Positions 53,203 to 62,383 of a stretch of DNA of 64,000 nt are shown piece by piece (positions within the stretch are counted from its first letter, which is position 1; every line of letters starts with the position of its first letter). The stretch is taken from positions 1 through 64,000 of the forward strand of contig CALLAW010000044.1 in the NCBI GenBank assembly GCA_938001865.1, given 5' to 3'. The stretch is from an uncultured Saprospiraceae bacterium. Its GTDB lineage: Bacteria; Bacteroidota; Bacteroidia; Chitinophagales; Saprospiraceae. Position numbers and translations under genes: made by a program. The notes below the pieces were generated by a model that made no database searches, was not told the origin of the DNA, and was given only the letters and a program-made list of their open reading frames with translations.

Positions 53203-53303
53203 TCTTACTAGGTGTATTTTTTTTTATTCTAATTGTGCATAAGTCAGTGATAACCGTTACCTAATACTTAAATTGCAGTCCTAAATTTAAAAATATCTAT
53301 CGT

Positions 53304-53873
53304 ATGAGAGGTTTAATGAGATTCTTAATGATGTTTGGCCCCATGATATTTAGACAATATCAAAGATATCAACAAAAAAAAGAAAGGCAACAATACAATC
53401 AACAACGATTGCCACAAAATCAACGTCAACACCAACACCCACAAGATAATAGAGGTAACAACTCACGACAAAAAGATTATCGACAGGAAGCTCCACGAGA
53501 TGGGAGATACTATAGAGGTAATAGTGAGGGTCAAGCACCTCAACCGCAACAACCGCAACGTCCTAGTCGAGCTAAAAAAGCTCCACCTGTGCTCTCCGAA
53601 GACGAAAAAAACTTCAATTTGAAGGAAGAGGAGTTTATGCTAGACCAGAGTACTACAGCACAATACAAGCAAGAGATGGAGGCGATAGAGAAGAATGCAA
53701 AAATGAGTCATGAAGAACTCCTCAGTGATGACCAGCTCACATTGAATGACCCAAAGAGTGACCAGCCAGCTGCGAACAAGAGTACACAACCGATCGAAAG
53801 AAATGATGATAAGGGATTCAATATCAGAGATCTCTTCCTCAAGCCAGATGATGAGGATCAGTCTGAGAGCTAA
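53304..53873 (+). CDS. Low-complexity Gln/Asn/Arg-rich protein, unknown
   Basis: 189 residues. A short hydrophobic N-terminus MRGLMRFLMMFGPMIFRQY is followed by a long Gln/Arg/Asn-rich disordered stretch (about 20-95: QQKKERQQYNQQ) and an acidic C-terminal part (EDEKNFNLKEEEFMLDQS, KGFNIRDLFLKPDDEDQ). Real coding status is supported by the ATG, even length and a strong terminator directly downstream. No family recognised. A transmembrane or amphipathic anchor with a disordered tail is plausible. Confidence 0.65.
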   Translation: MRGLMRFLMMFGPMIFRQYQRYQQKKERQQYNQQRLPQNQRQHQHPQDNRGNNSRQKDYRQEAPRDGRYYRGNSEGQAPQPQQPQRPSRAKKAPPVLSEDEKNFNLKEEEFMLDQSTTAQYKQEMEAIEKNAKMSHEELLSDDQLTLNDPKSDQPAANKSTQPIERNDDKGFNIRDLFLKPDDEDQSES

Positions 53874-53900
53874 TCAAAGAGATCAAACACTAATACTAGC

Positions 53901-53940
53901 AAACCCCACTTACTCATCTCAACAGTAAGTGGGGTTTTTG
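53901..53940 (+). terminator. Strong intrinsic terminator
   Basis: AAACCCCACTTACT (53901-53914) pairs with AGTAAGTGGGGTTT (53924-53937), a 14-bp perfect stem followed by T's. It lies 28 bases after the Gln-rich gene. Confidence 0.93.
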
Positions 53941-53973
53941 TGTTAAAGCACTTAGAGAAACCAAAGCCTACCT

Positions 53974-54594
53974 ATGAGTCAGACCCGAATACTTACAAGA
54001 CCTGAAATACTCTCACTGCCAAAGTATCATCGCATCAATCTTATCAACACTCTCTCAGGTCCTCGCAGTGCCAACCTTATTGGTACCGCCAACAGTGCCA
54101 AACAATCTAATCTAGCAATCTTCAATACGGTCACGCATATCGGTGCTAACCCACCCTACCTAGGACTCATCATGCGACCTCTTACAGTCGAGAGACACAC
54201 CTACGCTAATATCAAGGAGACTGGTCAGTATACGATCAATCCCGTACATACTCAGATCTACAATCAAGCCCATCAGACATCTGGGAAGTACCCTAGCCAC
54301 ATCTCAGAGTTCTCAGCTACGGGTCTCACAGAATGCTATATAGACGATTTCGCAGCCCCGTATGTAGGAGAGAGCAAGTATGCCATCGGACTCTCATATC
54401 ATGAAGAGCATCCTATCTCATGTAATGATACCATACTCATCATCGGACAAGTCGAATGGGTGCTTCTCCCTGAGCTAGGCCTATCAAATGACAAGAGCAT
54501 AGATTATCAAGCAGTAGAGAGTGTCTGTGTCGGAGGATTGGATACTTACTATAGCGCAGAGTCACTCACTCGATTGCCATATGTGAAGATCTGA
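53974..54594 (+). CDS. Flavin reductase family protein (flavoredoxin-like)
   Basis: 206 residues of the FMN-binding split-barrel fold. Signature blocks are LSGPRSANLIGTANSAKQSNLAIFNTVTHIGANPPYLGLIMRP, the KETGQYTINPVH strand and the HPISCNDTILIIGQVEWVLLP. Binds FMN and reduces flavins or acts as an electron-transfer flavoprotein; substrate unknown. A stand-alone gene starting 33 bases after the terminator. Confidence 0.88.
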   Translation: MSQTRILTRPEILSLPKYHRINLINTLSGPRSANLIGTANSAKQSNLAIFNTVTHIGANPPYLGLIMRPLTVERHTYANIKETGQYTINPVHTQIYNQAHQTSGKYPSHISEFSATGLTECYIDDFAAPYVGESKYAIGLSYHEEHPISCNDTILIIGQVEWVLLPELGLSNDKSIDYQAVESVCVGGLDTYYSAESLTRLPYVKI

Positions 54595-54912
54595 CCTGAC
54601 TCAAGATATCTCTAGTGTACTTCGCTGCACAGCCATGCTAGTATCAGTCTCAGAGCACTACTCCATCTCTGCAGCATCACAAGGAGATACAATCAACACT
54701 CAGATATAGACAGATCATGATGAGAGACTGAGTGACTACGATCGACCACTCTGAGACTATTCATACAGATCACATCCAATGGCCTAGGTAAGGTCATGCC
54801 TAAATGCTTTATTTTGATTTCCATTTAGCCTAATTCTTCGAAATAAAATACCCTAACTTTGCACCGATATTAAGTGTAGTCCACTGCAAGAGAAATTAAA
54901 TCAATAAGAGAT
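54595..54912. other. Gene-free spacer before hemC
   Basis: 318 bases with no ORF of interest. A perfect 10-bp inverted repeat AGTCTCAGAG (54646-54655) / CTCTGAGACT (54749-54758) lies about 90 bases apart. The last 60 bases hold the hemC promoter candidate. Nothing else recognised. Confidence 0.6.
54854..54861 (+). promoter_or_regulatory. -7 element TAACTTTG of hemC
   Basis: An exact TAnnTTTG match in CCCTAACTTTGCACC, 51 bases before the hemC ATG. No clear -33 TTG. Confidence 0.5.
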
Positions 54913-55806
54913 ATGATCATAATAGGGAGTAGAGGGAGTGACTTGGCTCTATGGCAGGCACATTTTTTCCAATCAGAATTGCAGCGGATCGGGCAAGAAT
55001 CTCGCATCGAGGTAATCAAGACTCAAGGAGATAAGATACAAGATCTGACCTTTGATAAGCTCGAGGGCAAAGGCTTCTTTACCAAAGAGTTAGAAGATGC
55101 CCTACTGAGTGGTCTCATAGATGTCGCAGTACACTCACTCAAAGACCTCCCCACTGATCCAGTACCCGGATTGACACTCGGCGGTCTATCTCATCGTGCA
55201 GATCCTAGAGATACACTACTCATCAACCCTAACTCCCAGTACAAATCAGTGAAGGAATTTGTCACAGGGAGCCCAGTAATAGGTACCTCATCAGCGAGGC
55301 GAAAGTCTCAGCTAGAAAGACTCTTTCCTCACTCTAAGTGTGTTGATATCAGAGGGAATGTCCCGACTAGGATCACTAAGTTAGAGTCAGAAAACCTCGA
55401 TGGAATCATTTTAGCGCAAGCAGGACTCGATCGATTAGAGCTCGAGATAGAGAAGTATCAACCATTTCAGTTTGATGTCATGGAGATGGTACCTGCCCCT
55501 GGTCAAGGGGTACTCGGATATCAGACACAGACGAGCAATATCCAGATGAGATCCCACCTCCGCAAGCTCCATCATCCAGATGTCAGTGCCTGCACCAATA
55601 TCGAACGAGGAGTCCTCAATGCTCTTGATGGTGGCTGCCAACTCCCTCTAGGAGTACACCTCTATCAAGATAAGGCGAGCAACTTTGTCAGCCAGACTAG
55701 CTACTATGATGGAAGCAAACTCCATCAAATCAATCACTCTCAAAGTACATTTGATGGACTCAAAGAGTATATCATCAATCAAATCAATCAACAGACCAAA
55801 AAATAA
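54913..55806 (+). CDS. hemC: Hydroxymethylbilane synthase (porphobilinogen deaminase)
   Basis: Polymerises four porphobilinogens into hydroxymethylbilane in haem biosynthesis. 297 residues. The N-terminus IIIGSRGSDLALWQA matches the family. VAVHSLKDLPT, ARRKSQLERLFP and the dipyrromethane-cofactor cysteine in GGCQLPLGVH are all present. Length is slightly shorter than E. coli HemC (313). It is the first gene of hemC - exonuclease-like - hemD, with ten bases to the next gene. Confidence 0.95.
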   Translation: MIIIGSRGSDLALWQAHFFQSELQRIGQESRIEVIKTQGDKIQDLTFDKLEGKGFFTKELEDALLSGLIDVAVHSLKDLPTDPVPGLTLGGLSHRADPRDTLLINPNSQYKSVKEFVTGSPVIGTSSARRKSQLERLFPHSKCVDIRGNVPTRITKLESENLDGIILAQAGLDRLELEIEKYQPFQFDVMEMVPAPGQGVLGYQTQTSNIQMRSHLRKLHHPDVSACTNIERGVLNALDGGCQLPLGVHLYQDKASNFVSQTSYYDGSKLHQINHSQSTFDGLKEYIINQINQQTKK

Positions 55807-55816
55807 TTAGAACACG

Positions 55817-56416
55817 ATGAGTAAGTATCTGATCTATGACATCTCTGCCAATGGTAAGCCTAAGGATTACAATGCTCCATTCAGTGATACATTCTCTTGG
55901 CCTAGGATGCTCCATATCTCTTGGATCATCCTCGATGAAGACCTCAAACTAGTAGAAGATTATGACTGCATAATCAATCCAGACGGTTTTGCAATAGATG
56001 AAAAAATGCAAAAAATGGTTCACCTCGACGAAGAAGATATCAAGTCTAAGAGCTCAAGTCTAGAGGAAATCTTGGACCAATTTGACAAATCAGTCAATAC
56101 CGTAGAGTACACCATCTGTCACAATCTCAACTCACAACAGAATATCCTCGCAGCTGAGTATATCAGGAAAAACAGGCAACCTCAACACTTCAAAACAGAA
56201 GGAGTCTGCCTCATGAGAGAAGCAACATACTACTGCAAACTCCCCAATAAAAGAGGTGGTTACAAGTGGCCTAGTCTCCAAGAACTCTACGCTACTCTCT
56301 TCAATCAAAAATACTCTCCGTCTAACAATGCTAGAGCTGACACCATAGCTGCAACACGAGCCTTCAAGAAACTCATGCTCCTCGGTGAACTCCAAGACGT
56401 ATTCGATGAAGAATGA
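55817..56416 (+). CDS. DEDD-type 3'-5' exonuclease homologue with degenerate active site
   Basis: 199 residues of the DnaQ-like RNase H fold. The layout LIYDISANGKPKDYNAPFSD, CHNLNSQQNILAAEY, GGYKWPSLQELYATLF and NNARADTIAATRAF mirrors active exonucleases (DTETTGLPKDYNAP, GxNxxFDxNI, HNAxADVxAT). The metal-binding Glu of DxE is Ser, the second Asp is Gln and the His is Asn; only the first and last Asp remain. It is probably inactive as a nuclease. Coupled to hemD by a four-base overlap, it may have been recruited as a binding protein. Confidence 0.78.
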   Translation: MSKYLIYDISANGKPKDYNAPFSDTFSWPRMLHISWIILDEDLKLVEDYDCIINPDGFAIDEKMQKMVHLDEEDIKSKSSSLEEILDQFDKSVNTVEYTICHNLNSQQNILAAEYIRKNRQPQHFKTEGVCLMREATYYCKLPNKRGGYKWPSLQELYATLFNQKYSPSNNARADTIAATRAFKKLMLLGELQDVFDEE

Positions 56417-57093
56417 AGACATTACTCATCACTAGGGAATTAACAGCTGACTCCCCTCTCCGATCATTAGAATCAGAGAGCATGAAGGTCATTGGCAAGT
56501 CGTTTATCAGATTTGAAGAGGTACCGTTTGATGACTGGAATCACAGTGCTGATTGGGTCTTCTTCTACAGTAAGCATGGTGTCAAATACTCCTTGAAAAA
56601 TACAGAATTTCTGAGATTCTGCAAGACTGTCAAGATAGCTACATATGGGAGGATGACTGCTCACTACATCAAGCAACATTATGAATTGACCCCCGACTAC
56701 GTGGGCGATGGTGATAGAGTGAATACTCTCAACCAATATCTTGAGTACAACCCATCACATACGCTGTACGTCCAAGGAAGTAAATCACTCAGGGCACTAC
56801 AGTCAGATCCTCAATATCAATCACCGTATAGTGAGCTGATCAGCTATCAATCAATGGAACAGTCCCAATTGCTATCCACTGTACCCGACCTCCTAGTATT
56901 CACCTCACCGCTCAATGTACAGTCTTACCTGAGACAATATCCCTTGCAATCATCTCAGTCTATCTGGGCGATCGGCAAGACGACTGGCTATGCACTCCAG
57001 CAAGTGACCTCTCAGCAGATCTCTATTGCAAGTAGACCATCAATGGAAGTGTTGACTGATGAGATCACACAACATCTCAGGGAGAGGACATAA
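56413..57093 (+). CDS. hemD: Uroporphyrinogen-III synthase
   Basis: Closes and isomerises hydroxymethylbilane to uroporphyrinogen III. 226 residues, low overall conservation as usual for HemD. Start KTLLITRELTADSPL, LVFTSPLNVQSYL near residue 157 and the late IWAIGKTTGYALQQ are the recognisable motifs. Overlaps the exonuclease-like gene by four bases. Its position after hemC supports the assignment. Confidence 0.88.
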   Translation: MKTLLITRELTADSPLRSLESESMKVIGKSFIRFEEVPFDDWNHSADWVFFYSKHGVKYSLKNTEFLRFCKTVKIATYGRMTAHYIKQHYELTPDYVGDGDRVNTLNQYLEYNPSHTLYVQGSKSLRALQSDPQYQSPYSELISYQSMEQSQLLSTVPDLLVFTSPLNVQSYLRQYPLQSSQSIWAIGKTTGYALQQVTSQQISIASRPSMEVLTDEITQHLRERT

Positions 57094-57129
57094 GTTTTTC
57101 CCTAACTTTACGATATCTAATCAGATCAG

Positions 57130-59085
57130 ATGGGAAAGAAACACAAGAAAAACAATCCAAAACTCACCCAGAGTCAACTCAAATCAGCAGTCAATACGGA
57201 GAATCCATACCGACTCAACAAGCATCACTTGATTGCCTTGTCAGGGTTGCTCATCGCCACTTTCGTCTTTTTCTTCCCTGTCTTAGATGCAGAATTTGTT
57301 AATTGGGATGATGACAAAAACTTCTCTGAAAACATACTCATTACCTCACTGAATCAGGAAAACTTCTGGTCTAATGTCAATGAAATCTTCGTGACACCAG
57401 TGATTGGCAATTACAATCCACTTCCAATCTTCACATTTGCTCTAGAGCATCAAGTCTTTGGCCTTGACCAACCGATGTACTGGCACTTGAATAATCTCAT
57501 CCTACACTTATGCTGTGTAGCTATTGTATTCCTCATAGGTCGGAGGATGCAACTGAGTACAGCTGCGACTCTACTCCTAGCTGGACTCTTTGCTGTGCAT
57601 CCGATGAGAGTGGAATCAGTCGCATGGGTCACAGAGCGGAAAGATGTCCTCTTTGGAGTCTTTTATCTCACTGGTATGCTCCTCTATCTCAAGAACTTGC
57701 AAGAGGGACACAAGTGGTCTCGATCCATCTTGATTACTCTTGTATTTGTGCTCTCTCTTCTCTCTAAGATACAGGCTGTTATCTTTCCTGTATCACTAGT
57801 ATTGATAGACTACTGGTGGACTTCTCGGTTGACAATCAGGCAATTCCTGACTAAGAGTCACCTCTTCATAGGATCATTGGTATTTGGGTTACTGGGCATC
57901 TACTTTTTGGAGTCACAAGGATCACTTGATAGTACTGCGGACTATAGTGGACTGCAACGGATATTTATCGGATCTACAGCATATCTTGTCTATCTTGTCA
58001 AGTCGATAGTACCGTATAGGTTGAGTCCCTTATATCCTTATCCAGCAGAGTTTCCATCGATCTATTATGCGAGTATTCTTTCGTTTGTAGGTGCTGCTGG
58101 AGTATTACTTTGGAGCTTTGTCAAGCAAAAAAAGCATCTTTTCTTTAGTCTTGCATTCTTTACTGCCAACGTTTTTCTTCTCCTTCAGATCAAAGCGGCT
58201 GGTCAAGGGTTCATGGCGGATAGATTCACTTATATCGCATACTTTGGGCTATTTTACGGATTTGCATTTGGCTATGACCAACTCAAGGTAAATGTGTCTG
58301 ACACTATCAAGTATGTTGCTATCTCGGTGCTCTTACTGATCTATGGTGTGATGACATATCAGCAGTCACAAGTCTGGAAAGATAGTGGGACACTCTGGAC
58401 CCATGTGCTGAAATATTACAAAAACACAACATTGCCATACGGTAATCGAGCTAACTACTATAGGGACAATGGGGAGAAAGATAAAGCACTGGCTGACTAC
58501 ACGAAGACGATCTCACTCAAACCAGACGAACCTGGCCCGTATAACAGTAGGGCTAGACTCTACTTTGATAGCGGCTCACCTGCGGATCTCCAGAAGGCAC
58601 TTACTGAGTATACTCTGGCTATCCAGCGAGACGGTACCAAAGGCGAGTATTATGCCAATCGTGGGGCTACATATGCGAGGCTCAATCGACCTCAAGAAGG
58701 TCTCAATGATCTGAACAAAGCGATCGAAATAGAACCTGACTTCCTAAACACTTACCTCAATAGAAGTGTAATCCATAATCAACTTGGCAATGTAGACATG
58801 GCATTAGCCGATCTAGAGCACTATCTCCAGTATCGTCCATATCAAGCCGATCTGTGGTATGAAGCAGGGAGATTACTCGTGCTAAAAAATGACTATTCCA
58901 ATGCGATCACCAAACTCAATAGAGCGATAAGTCTCAATCAGAACAAGGGTGCATATTACATCGAACGTGCCAAAGCAAGCTTCTCCACAAGTAATCAGAG
59001 TGGGGCTCGCGAAGATCTGAAGAGAGCTAAGCAGCTAGGCACAAAGGTCCCTGACAATGTCTGGAAGATCATCATGCAGGAGTGA
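57130..59085 (+). CDS. TMTC-like TPR membrane protein (putative O-mannosyltransferase-type)
   Basis: 651 residues. About ten TM helices in the first 410 residues include the hallmark VESVAWVTERKDVLFGVFYLTGMLLYL of the TMTC/DUF1736 family. Then come six to seven TPR repeats (about 430-645: YGNRANYYRDNGEKDKALADYTKTISLKPDEPGPYNSRA). In eukaryotes TMTCs are protein O-mannosyltransferases; the bacterial function is not settled. It lies 36 bases after hemD in the same direction. Confidence 0.85.
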   Translation: MGKKHKKNNPKLTQSQLKSAVNTENPYRLNKHHLIALSGLLIATFVFFFPVLDAEFVNWDDDKNFSENILITSLNQENFWSNVNEIFVTPVIGNYNPLPIFTFALEHQVFGLDQPMYWHLNNLILHLCCVAIVFLIGRRMQLSTAATLLLAGLFAVHPMRVESVAWVTERKDVLFGVFYLTGMLLYLKNLQEGHKWSRSILITLVFVLSLLSKIQAVIFPVSLVLIDYWWTSRLTIRQFLTKSHLFIGSLVFGLLGIYFLESQGSLDSTADYSGLQRIFIGSTAYLVYLVKSIVPYRLSPLYPYPAEFPSIYYASILSFVGAAGVLLWSFVKQKKHLFFSLAFFTANVFLLLQIKAAGQGFMADRFTYIAYFGLFYGFAFGYDQLKVNVSDTIKYVAISVLLLIYGVMTYQQSQVWKDSGTLWTHVLKYYKNTTLPYGNRANYYRDNGEKDKALADYTKTISLKPDEPGPYNSRARLYFDSGSPADLQKALTEYTLAIQRDGTKGEYYANRGATYARLNRPQEGLNDLNKAIEIEPDFLNTYLNRSVIHNQLGNVDMALADLEHYLQYRPYQADLWYEAGRLLVLKNDYSNAITKLNRAISLNQNKGAYYIERAKASFSTSNQSGAREDLKRAKQLGTKVPDNVWKIIMQE

Positions 59086-59133
59086 TCTCTGGGTGCAATA
59101 GAGATCTTATCTAGACCATCCAGATCACATCTC

Positions 59134-59766
59134 TTATAAGCTGAGCAACTTATGTGCTATGGCATATTTGACCAGTCCTACAGTATTCTTTGCCCCTACT
59201 TTCTTGAGGAGATTTTTGCGATGTGTGAGTACAGTATGTTCGCTGATGAAGAGCTCTTCTGCGATCTCTACGGAAGTCTTTTCCTGGCAGATCATCTTGA
59301 GGATCTCTCGTTCTCGTTTAGAGACTTCTACTTGGGAGACTTCGTCTACATTGTGTTGTACCCACTTCCGCATAGTCTTGCGAGTCTTACGAGTATGCTG
59401 CCTATCACCTTTGATACACTTCTCTATGCTATTGCGAAAGATCTCGATCGGGTCATTATTGGTCACATATGCCATGATCTGATACTTAAATGTATCAGAG
59501 ATCAATGACGGGTCAGCAATATCGGCTAGAGCGATGACTTCGGGACTTTTCTCTTCATTGAGGAGATATCTAATGGCCTCTAATGCTGATCTATCTACGA
59601 GACCAGTATCTACGATAGCGTATTCGTAATCAGTGATGTCTTCGATTTCTTTGAGTTCAGCGATTGACTCCACCAGGTCTATGGTGGCTTTGGGGTCAAC
59701 AGATTGTATAGTGCCAGTCAAATAGTCGGCGTACAACTGTTTGTTTTCTACTAAGAGGATTTGCAT
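59134..59766 (-). CDS. LuxR/NarL-family regulator with degenerate receiver domain
   Basis: 210 residues. The receiver-like domain (1-120) keeps the candidate phospho-acceptor Asp in YAIVDTGLV (Asp53), but the acidic pair at the start is replaced (LLVENKQL) and the conserved Lys near residue 103 is Asn (AYVTNNDP). It may work without phosphorylation. The C-terminal LuxR helix-turn-helix (140-205) is intact: EREILKMICQEKTSVEIAEELFISEHTVLTHRKNLLKKVG. Target unknown. Downstream of fabI on the minus strand. Confidence 0.82.
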   Translation of the reverse strand: MQILLVENKQLYADYLTGTIQSVDPKATIDLVESIAELKEIEDITDYEYAIVDTGLVDRSALEAIRYLLNEEKSPEVIALADIADPSLISDTFKYQIMAYVTNNDPIEIFRNSIEKCIKGDRQHTRKTRKTMRKWVQHNVDEVSQVEVSKREREILKMICQEKTSVEIAEELFISEHTVLTHRKNLLKKVGAKNTVGLVKYAIAHKLLSL

Positions 59767-59822
59767 AGTAAAATTTTCTTTGTGGGGTTATATAATTTTG
59801 GGGTCTAGGTAGGGTGTGTTGG

Positions 59823-60641
59823 TTATTCCATATTTGTCTGATTATTGAGTAATGTTGGGTTCATACCCATATTGGAAAATCCACCATCATGGTAGAGGTT
59901 CTGCATCGTAACCATCCGTGTATAATCTGAGAATAATGTAGCGCAGTATTGAGCACAAGACTCGGCAGAAGCGTTACCAAGTGGAGACATCTTATCAGAG
60001 TAATCAAAAAACTGATCAAATCCTTTGACACCAGTACCTGCGGTTGTCATCGTTGGAGATTGTGAGATAGTATTGACTCTTACCTTGTTCTTCACACCAA
60101 AGTGATACCCAAAGCTCCGAGCAAATGACTCCAAGAGTGCCTTAGACTCCGCCATCTCGCTATAGTCTGGAAATACTCTCTGAGCTGCGATATAAGTTAG
60201 TCCGAGTATCGAACCATAGGTATTCATACAATCTTTGCTATAGGCGACTTGCATCGTTTTGTGAAATGAGATTGCAGATACATCGAATGTCTTCTTCATC
60301 CATTCGTGATTGATATCTGTGTACTCTTTCTTTTTCCTGACATTGACTGACATCCCGATACTGTGGAGGATGAAGTCTATCTTACCACCAAGAGCCTCTA
60401 CAGACTTATCGATGAGATTTTCGAGATCTTCCATTGAAGTGGCATCAGCAGGGATGACTTCGCAACCGATCTTCTCTCCGAGCTTCTGTAAGCTGCCAAA
60501 TCTCATGGCAACTGGTGCATTAGTCAATGTAAATGTTGCTCCTTCGGCATGACATACTTCTGCTACTTTCCAAGCTAATGATTGCTCATCTAATGCTCCA
60601 AAAATAATCCCTCTTTTACCTTTCAGAATTCCGTTACTCAT
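59823..60641 (-). CDS. fabI: Enoyl-[acyl-carrier-protein] reductase (NADH)
   Basis: Catalyses the last step of each fatty-acid elongation cycle. 272 residues in the short-chain dehydrogenase fold: GKRGIIFGALDEQSLAWKVAEVCHAEGATF with the NAD-binding loop, HSIG motif and the FabI Tyr-x6-Lys in YSEMAESK. RVNTISQSPTMTTAGTGVKGFDQFF and MSPLGNASAES are standard for Bacteroidota FabI. Confidence 0.95.
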   Translation of the reverse strand: MSNGILKGKRGIIFGALDEQSLAWKVAEVCHAEGATFTLTNAPVAMRFGSLQKLGEKIGCEVIPADATSMEDLENLIDKSVEALGGKIDFILHSIGMSVNVRKKKEYTDINHEWMKKTFDVSAISFHKTMQVAYSKDCMNTYGSILGLTYIAAQRVFPDYSEMAESKALLESFARSFGYHFGVKNKVRVNTISQSPTMTTAGTGVKGFDQFFDYSDKMSPLGNASAESCAQYCATLFSDYTRMVTMQNLYHDGGFSNMGMNPTLLNNQTNME

Positions 60642-60723
60642 GAGTCCTATTTTTATTAATAGTTGATAAATATATAATTACTTTATGTTTAAACATTGAT
60701 TTTGACGTAGGAATTATCAGTCG

Positions 60724-62382
60724 TTAACTTACGATGAGTAATTCTTCAGCATTTTTCAGTGCAATTTCTGTTGGTTTTTCACCGCTTAGCATTTTAGCAA
60801 TAGCGATTATCCTCTCTTGTTGCTCCAGTACTGCAACATGTGTACTTGCTCGCTTGCCGCTTGAGTCTTTGTATACCTCGAAGTGCTTATCGGCCTTAGC
60901 GGCGACCTGAGGAGAGTGAGTAATCACGATTACTTGATGATGCTTGGCGATAGTCTTTAGCATGAGACCCATCTTATGCGCTACTTCCCCAGATACTCCA
61001 GTATCTATCTCGTCAAATATGAGTGTGGGTAGTGCCATGCTCTGAGCACCAGTAGTCTTCATACAGAGCATGAGTCTTGACAGTTCTCCTCCTGAGGCTA
61101 CATCCTTGATAGATCTCATAGCCATCCCCTTATTACTACTGAATAAGATCTCTATCTCATCGAGCCCATGAGGTGTCAGTACTTCGGATTGGTTGTGTTG
61201 GACTTTGACATTAGCATGCTCCATATTGAGCTCGGAGAGTAGCTGATTGACAGATTTTTCCAATTTACCGAAGTGCCCTTTTCTTTTCTTGGAGATTTTG
61301 AGTGCAGCAGTTCTGAGTGATTCTCCGAGTTGATTGATTTGTGACTGATGATCTGTGATTTGTGCTTGGAGGCTCTGTGACTGCCCGAGAGTTGTCTCCC
61401 AAGAATCTACAAGTGCCTCTAAGGCTGAGAGATCACTCAATTGATGCTTCAGTAGGAGATTAGCAATGAGATCTCTTCTCTCTTTGAGATCATCTAGTGA
61501 GACTTCACTTTGGATATCTATATCGACATTGGAGATCTCTGCTGCGAGATCTATGACTTCTTCGGAGAGGCTTGTAAATCTCTCTGCGATACTCTTGTAT
61601 GCGGGATCTATCTCTGCCATCTCTGACCATCTATTGCGGAGACCACGGATGAGATCTTCTACGGATGTCTCAGAGCTGACGAGTTGGTCTTCGCTTGCTT
61701 GGAGTAGGGTCTTGATCTCTTGATAGTTCTCTAGTACTCCGATAGTGCTCTCTATCTCAGCGTACTCTCCATCTTGGAGATTGAGTGCTGCTACTTCGTC
61801 ATACTGAAACTGAATATAATTCTTCTCTTGAGTGGCCTTAGCTAATCGATCTACTAGGGATTGATGATCCTTGATGAGTTGCTTGCGGTGGTTGTACTGT
61901 ACTCTATAACCCTCTATCTGAGCAGTGACTCCTGCGATACTATCTATGAGTGTGTAGTGGAAGTTCACTGATTGCACTTCGAGTAATTCGTGCTGTCTGT
62001 TGAGATCTATGAGCTCGTTGGCAAATTCTTTGACAACTGCTAGGGTGATCGGTGTGTCATTGATAAAGGCTCTGGACTTACCACTTGGCAATACTTCTCG
62101 CCTGATCAAGAGTTGTCCATCATAGTCATCTAAGTCATGAGTCTTGATGAGAGTATCGATCTGAGTAGGATAGTTGCTGAAGAGTGCCTCGACCATACAC
62201 TTCTTATCGGGATCAGAGAGGAGGTTGCGGTCTGCCCTACCACCGAGCAAGAGCTGGATAGCTCCGAGCATTATGGACTTACCTGCGCCAGTCTCGCCAG
62301 TGATGATAGATAACTCTTTGTCCAAGTCTAAGGTTATCTCCTCAATCAATGCGTAGTTTTTAATTGTGAGAGATTGGAGCAT
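60724..62382 (-). CDS. recN: DNA repair protein RecN
   Basis: An SMC-like ATPase acting in double-strand break repair. 552 residues. Walker A GETGAGKS near residue 35; LNRQHELLEVQS and a central coiled coil (about 150-370); ABC signature SGGELSRLML and Walker B LIFDEIDTGVSG with the RecN-specific continuation. One base separates its start from the stop of the upstream lipoprotein gene, so they are co-transcribed. Confidence 0.95.
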   Translation of the reverse strand: MLQSLTIKNYALIEEITLDLDKELSIITGETGAGKSIMLGAIQLLLGGRADRNLLSDPDKKCMVEALFSNYPTQIDTLIKTHDLDDYDGQLLIRREVLPSGKSRAFINDTPITLAVVKEFANELIDLNRQHELLEVQSVNFHYTLIDSIAGVTAQIEGYRVQYNHRKQLIKDHQSLVDRLAKATQEKNYIQFQYDEVAALNLQDGEYAEIESTIGVLENYQEIKTLLQASEDQLVSSETSVEDLIRGLRNRWSEMAEIDPAYKSIAERFTSLSEEVIDLAAEISNVDIDIQSEVSLDDLKERRDLIANLLLKHQLSDLSALEALVDSWETTLGQSQSLQAQITDHQSQINQLGESLRTAALKISKKRKGHFGKLEKSVNQLLSELNMEHANVKVQHNQSEVLTPHGLDEIEILFSSNKGMAMRSIKDVASGGELSRLMLCMKTTGAQSMALPTLIFDEIDTGVSGEVAHKMGLMLKTIAKHHQVIVITHSPQVAAKADKHFEVYKDSSGKRASTHVAVLEQQERIIAIAKMLSGEKPTEIALKNAEELLIVS

Positions 62383-62383
62383 A

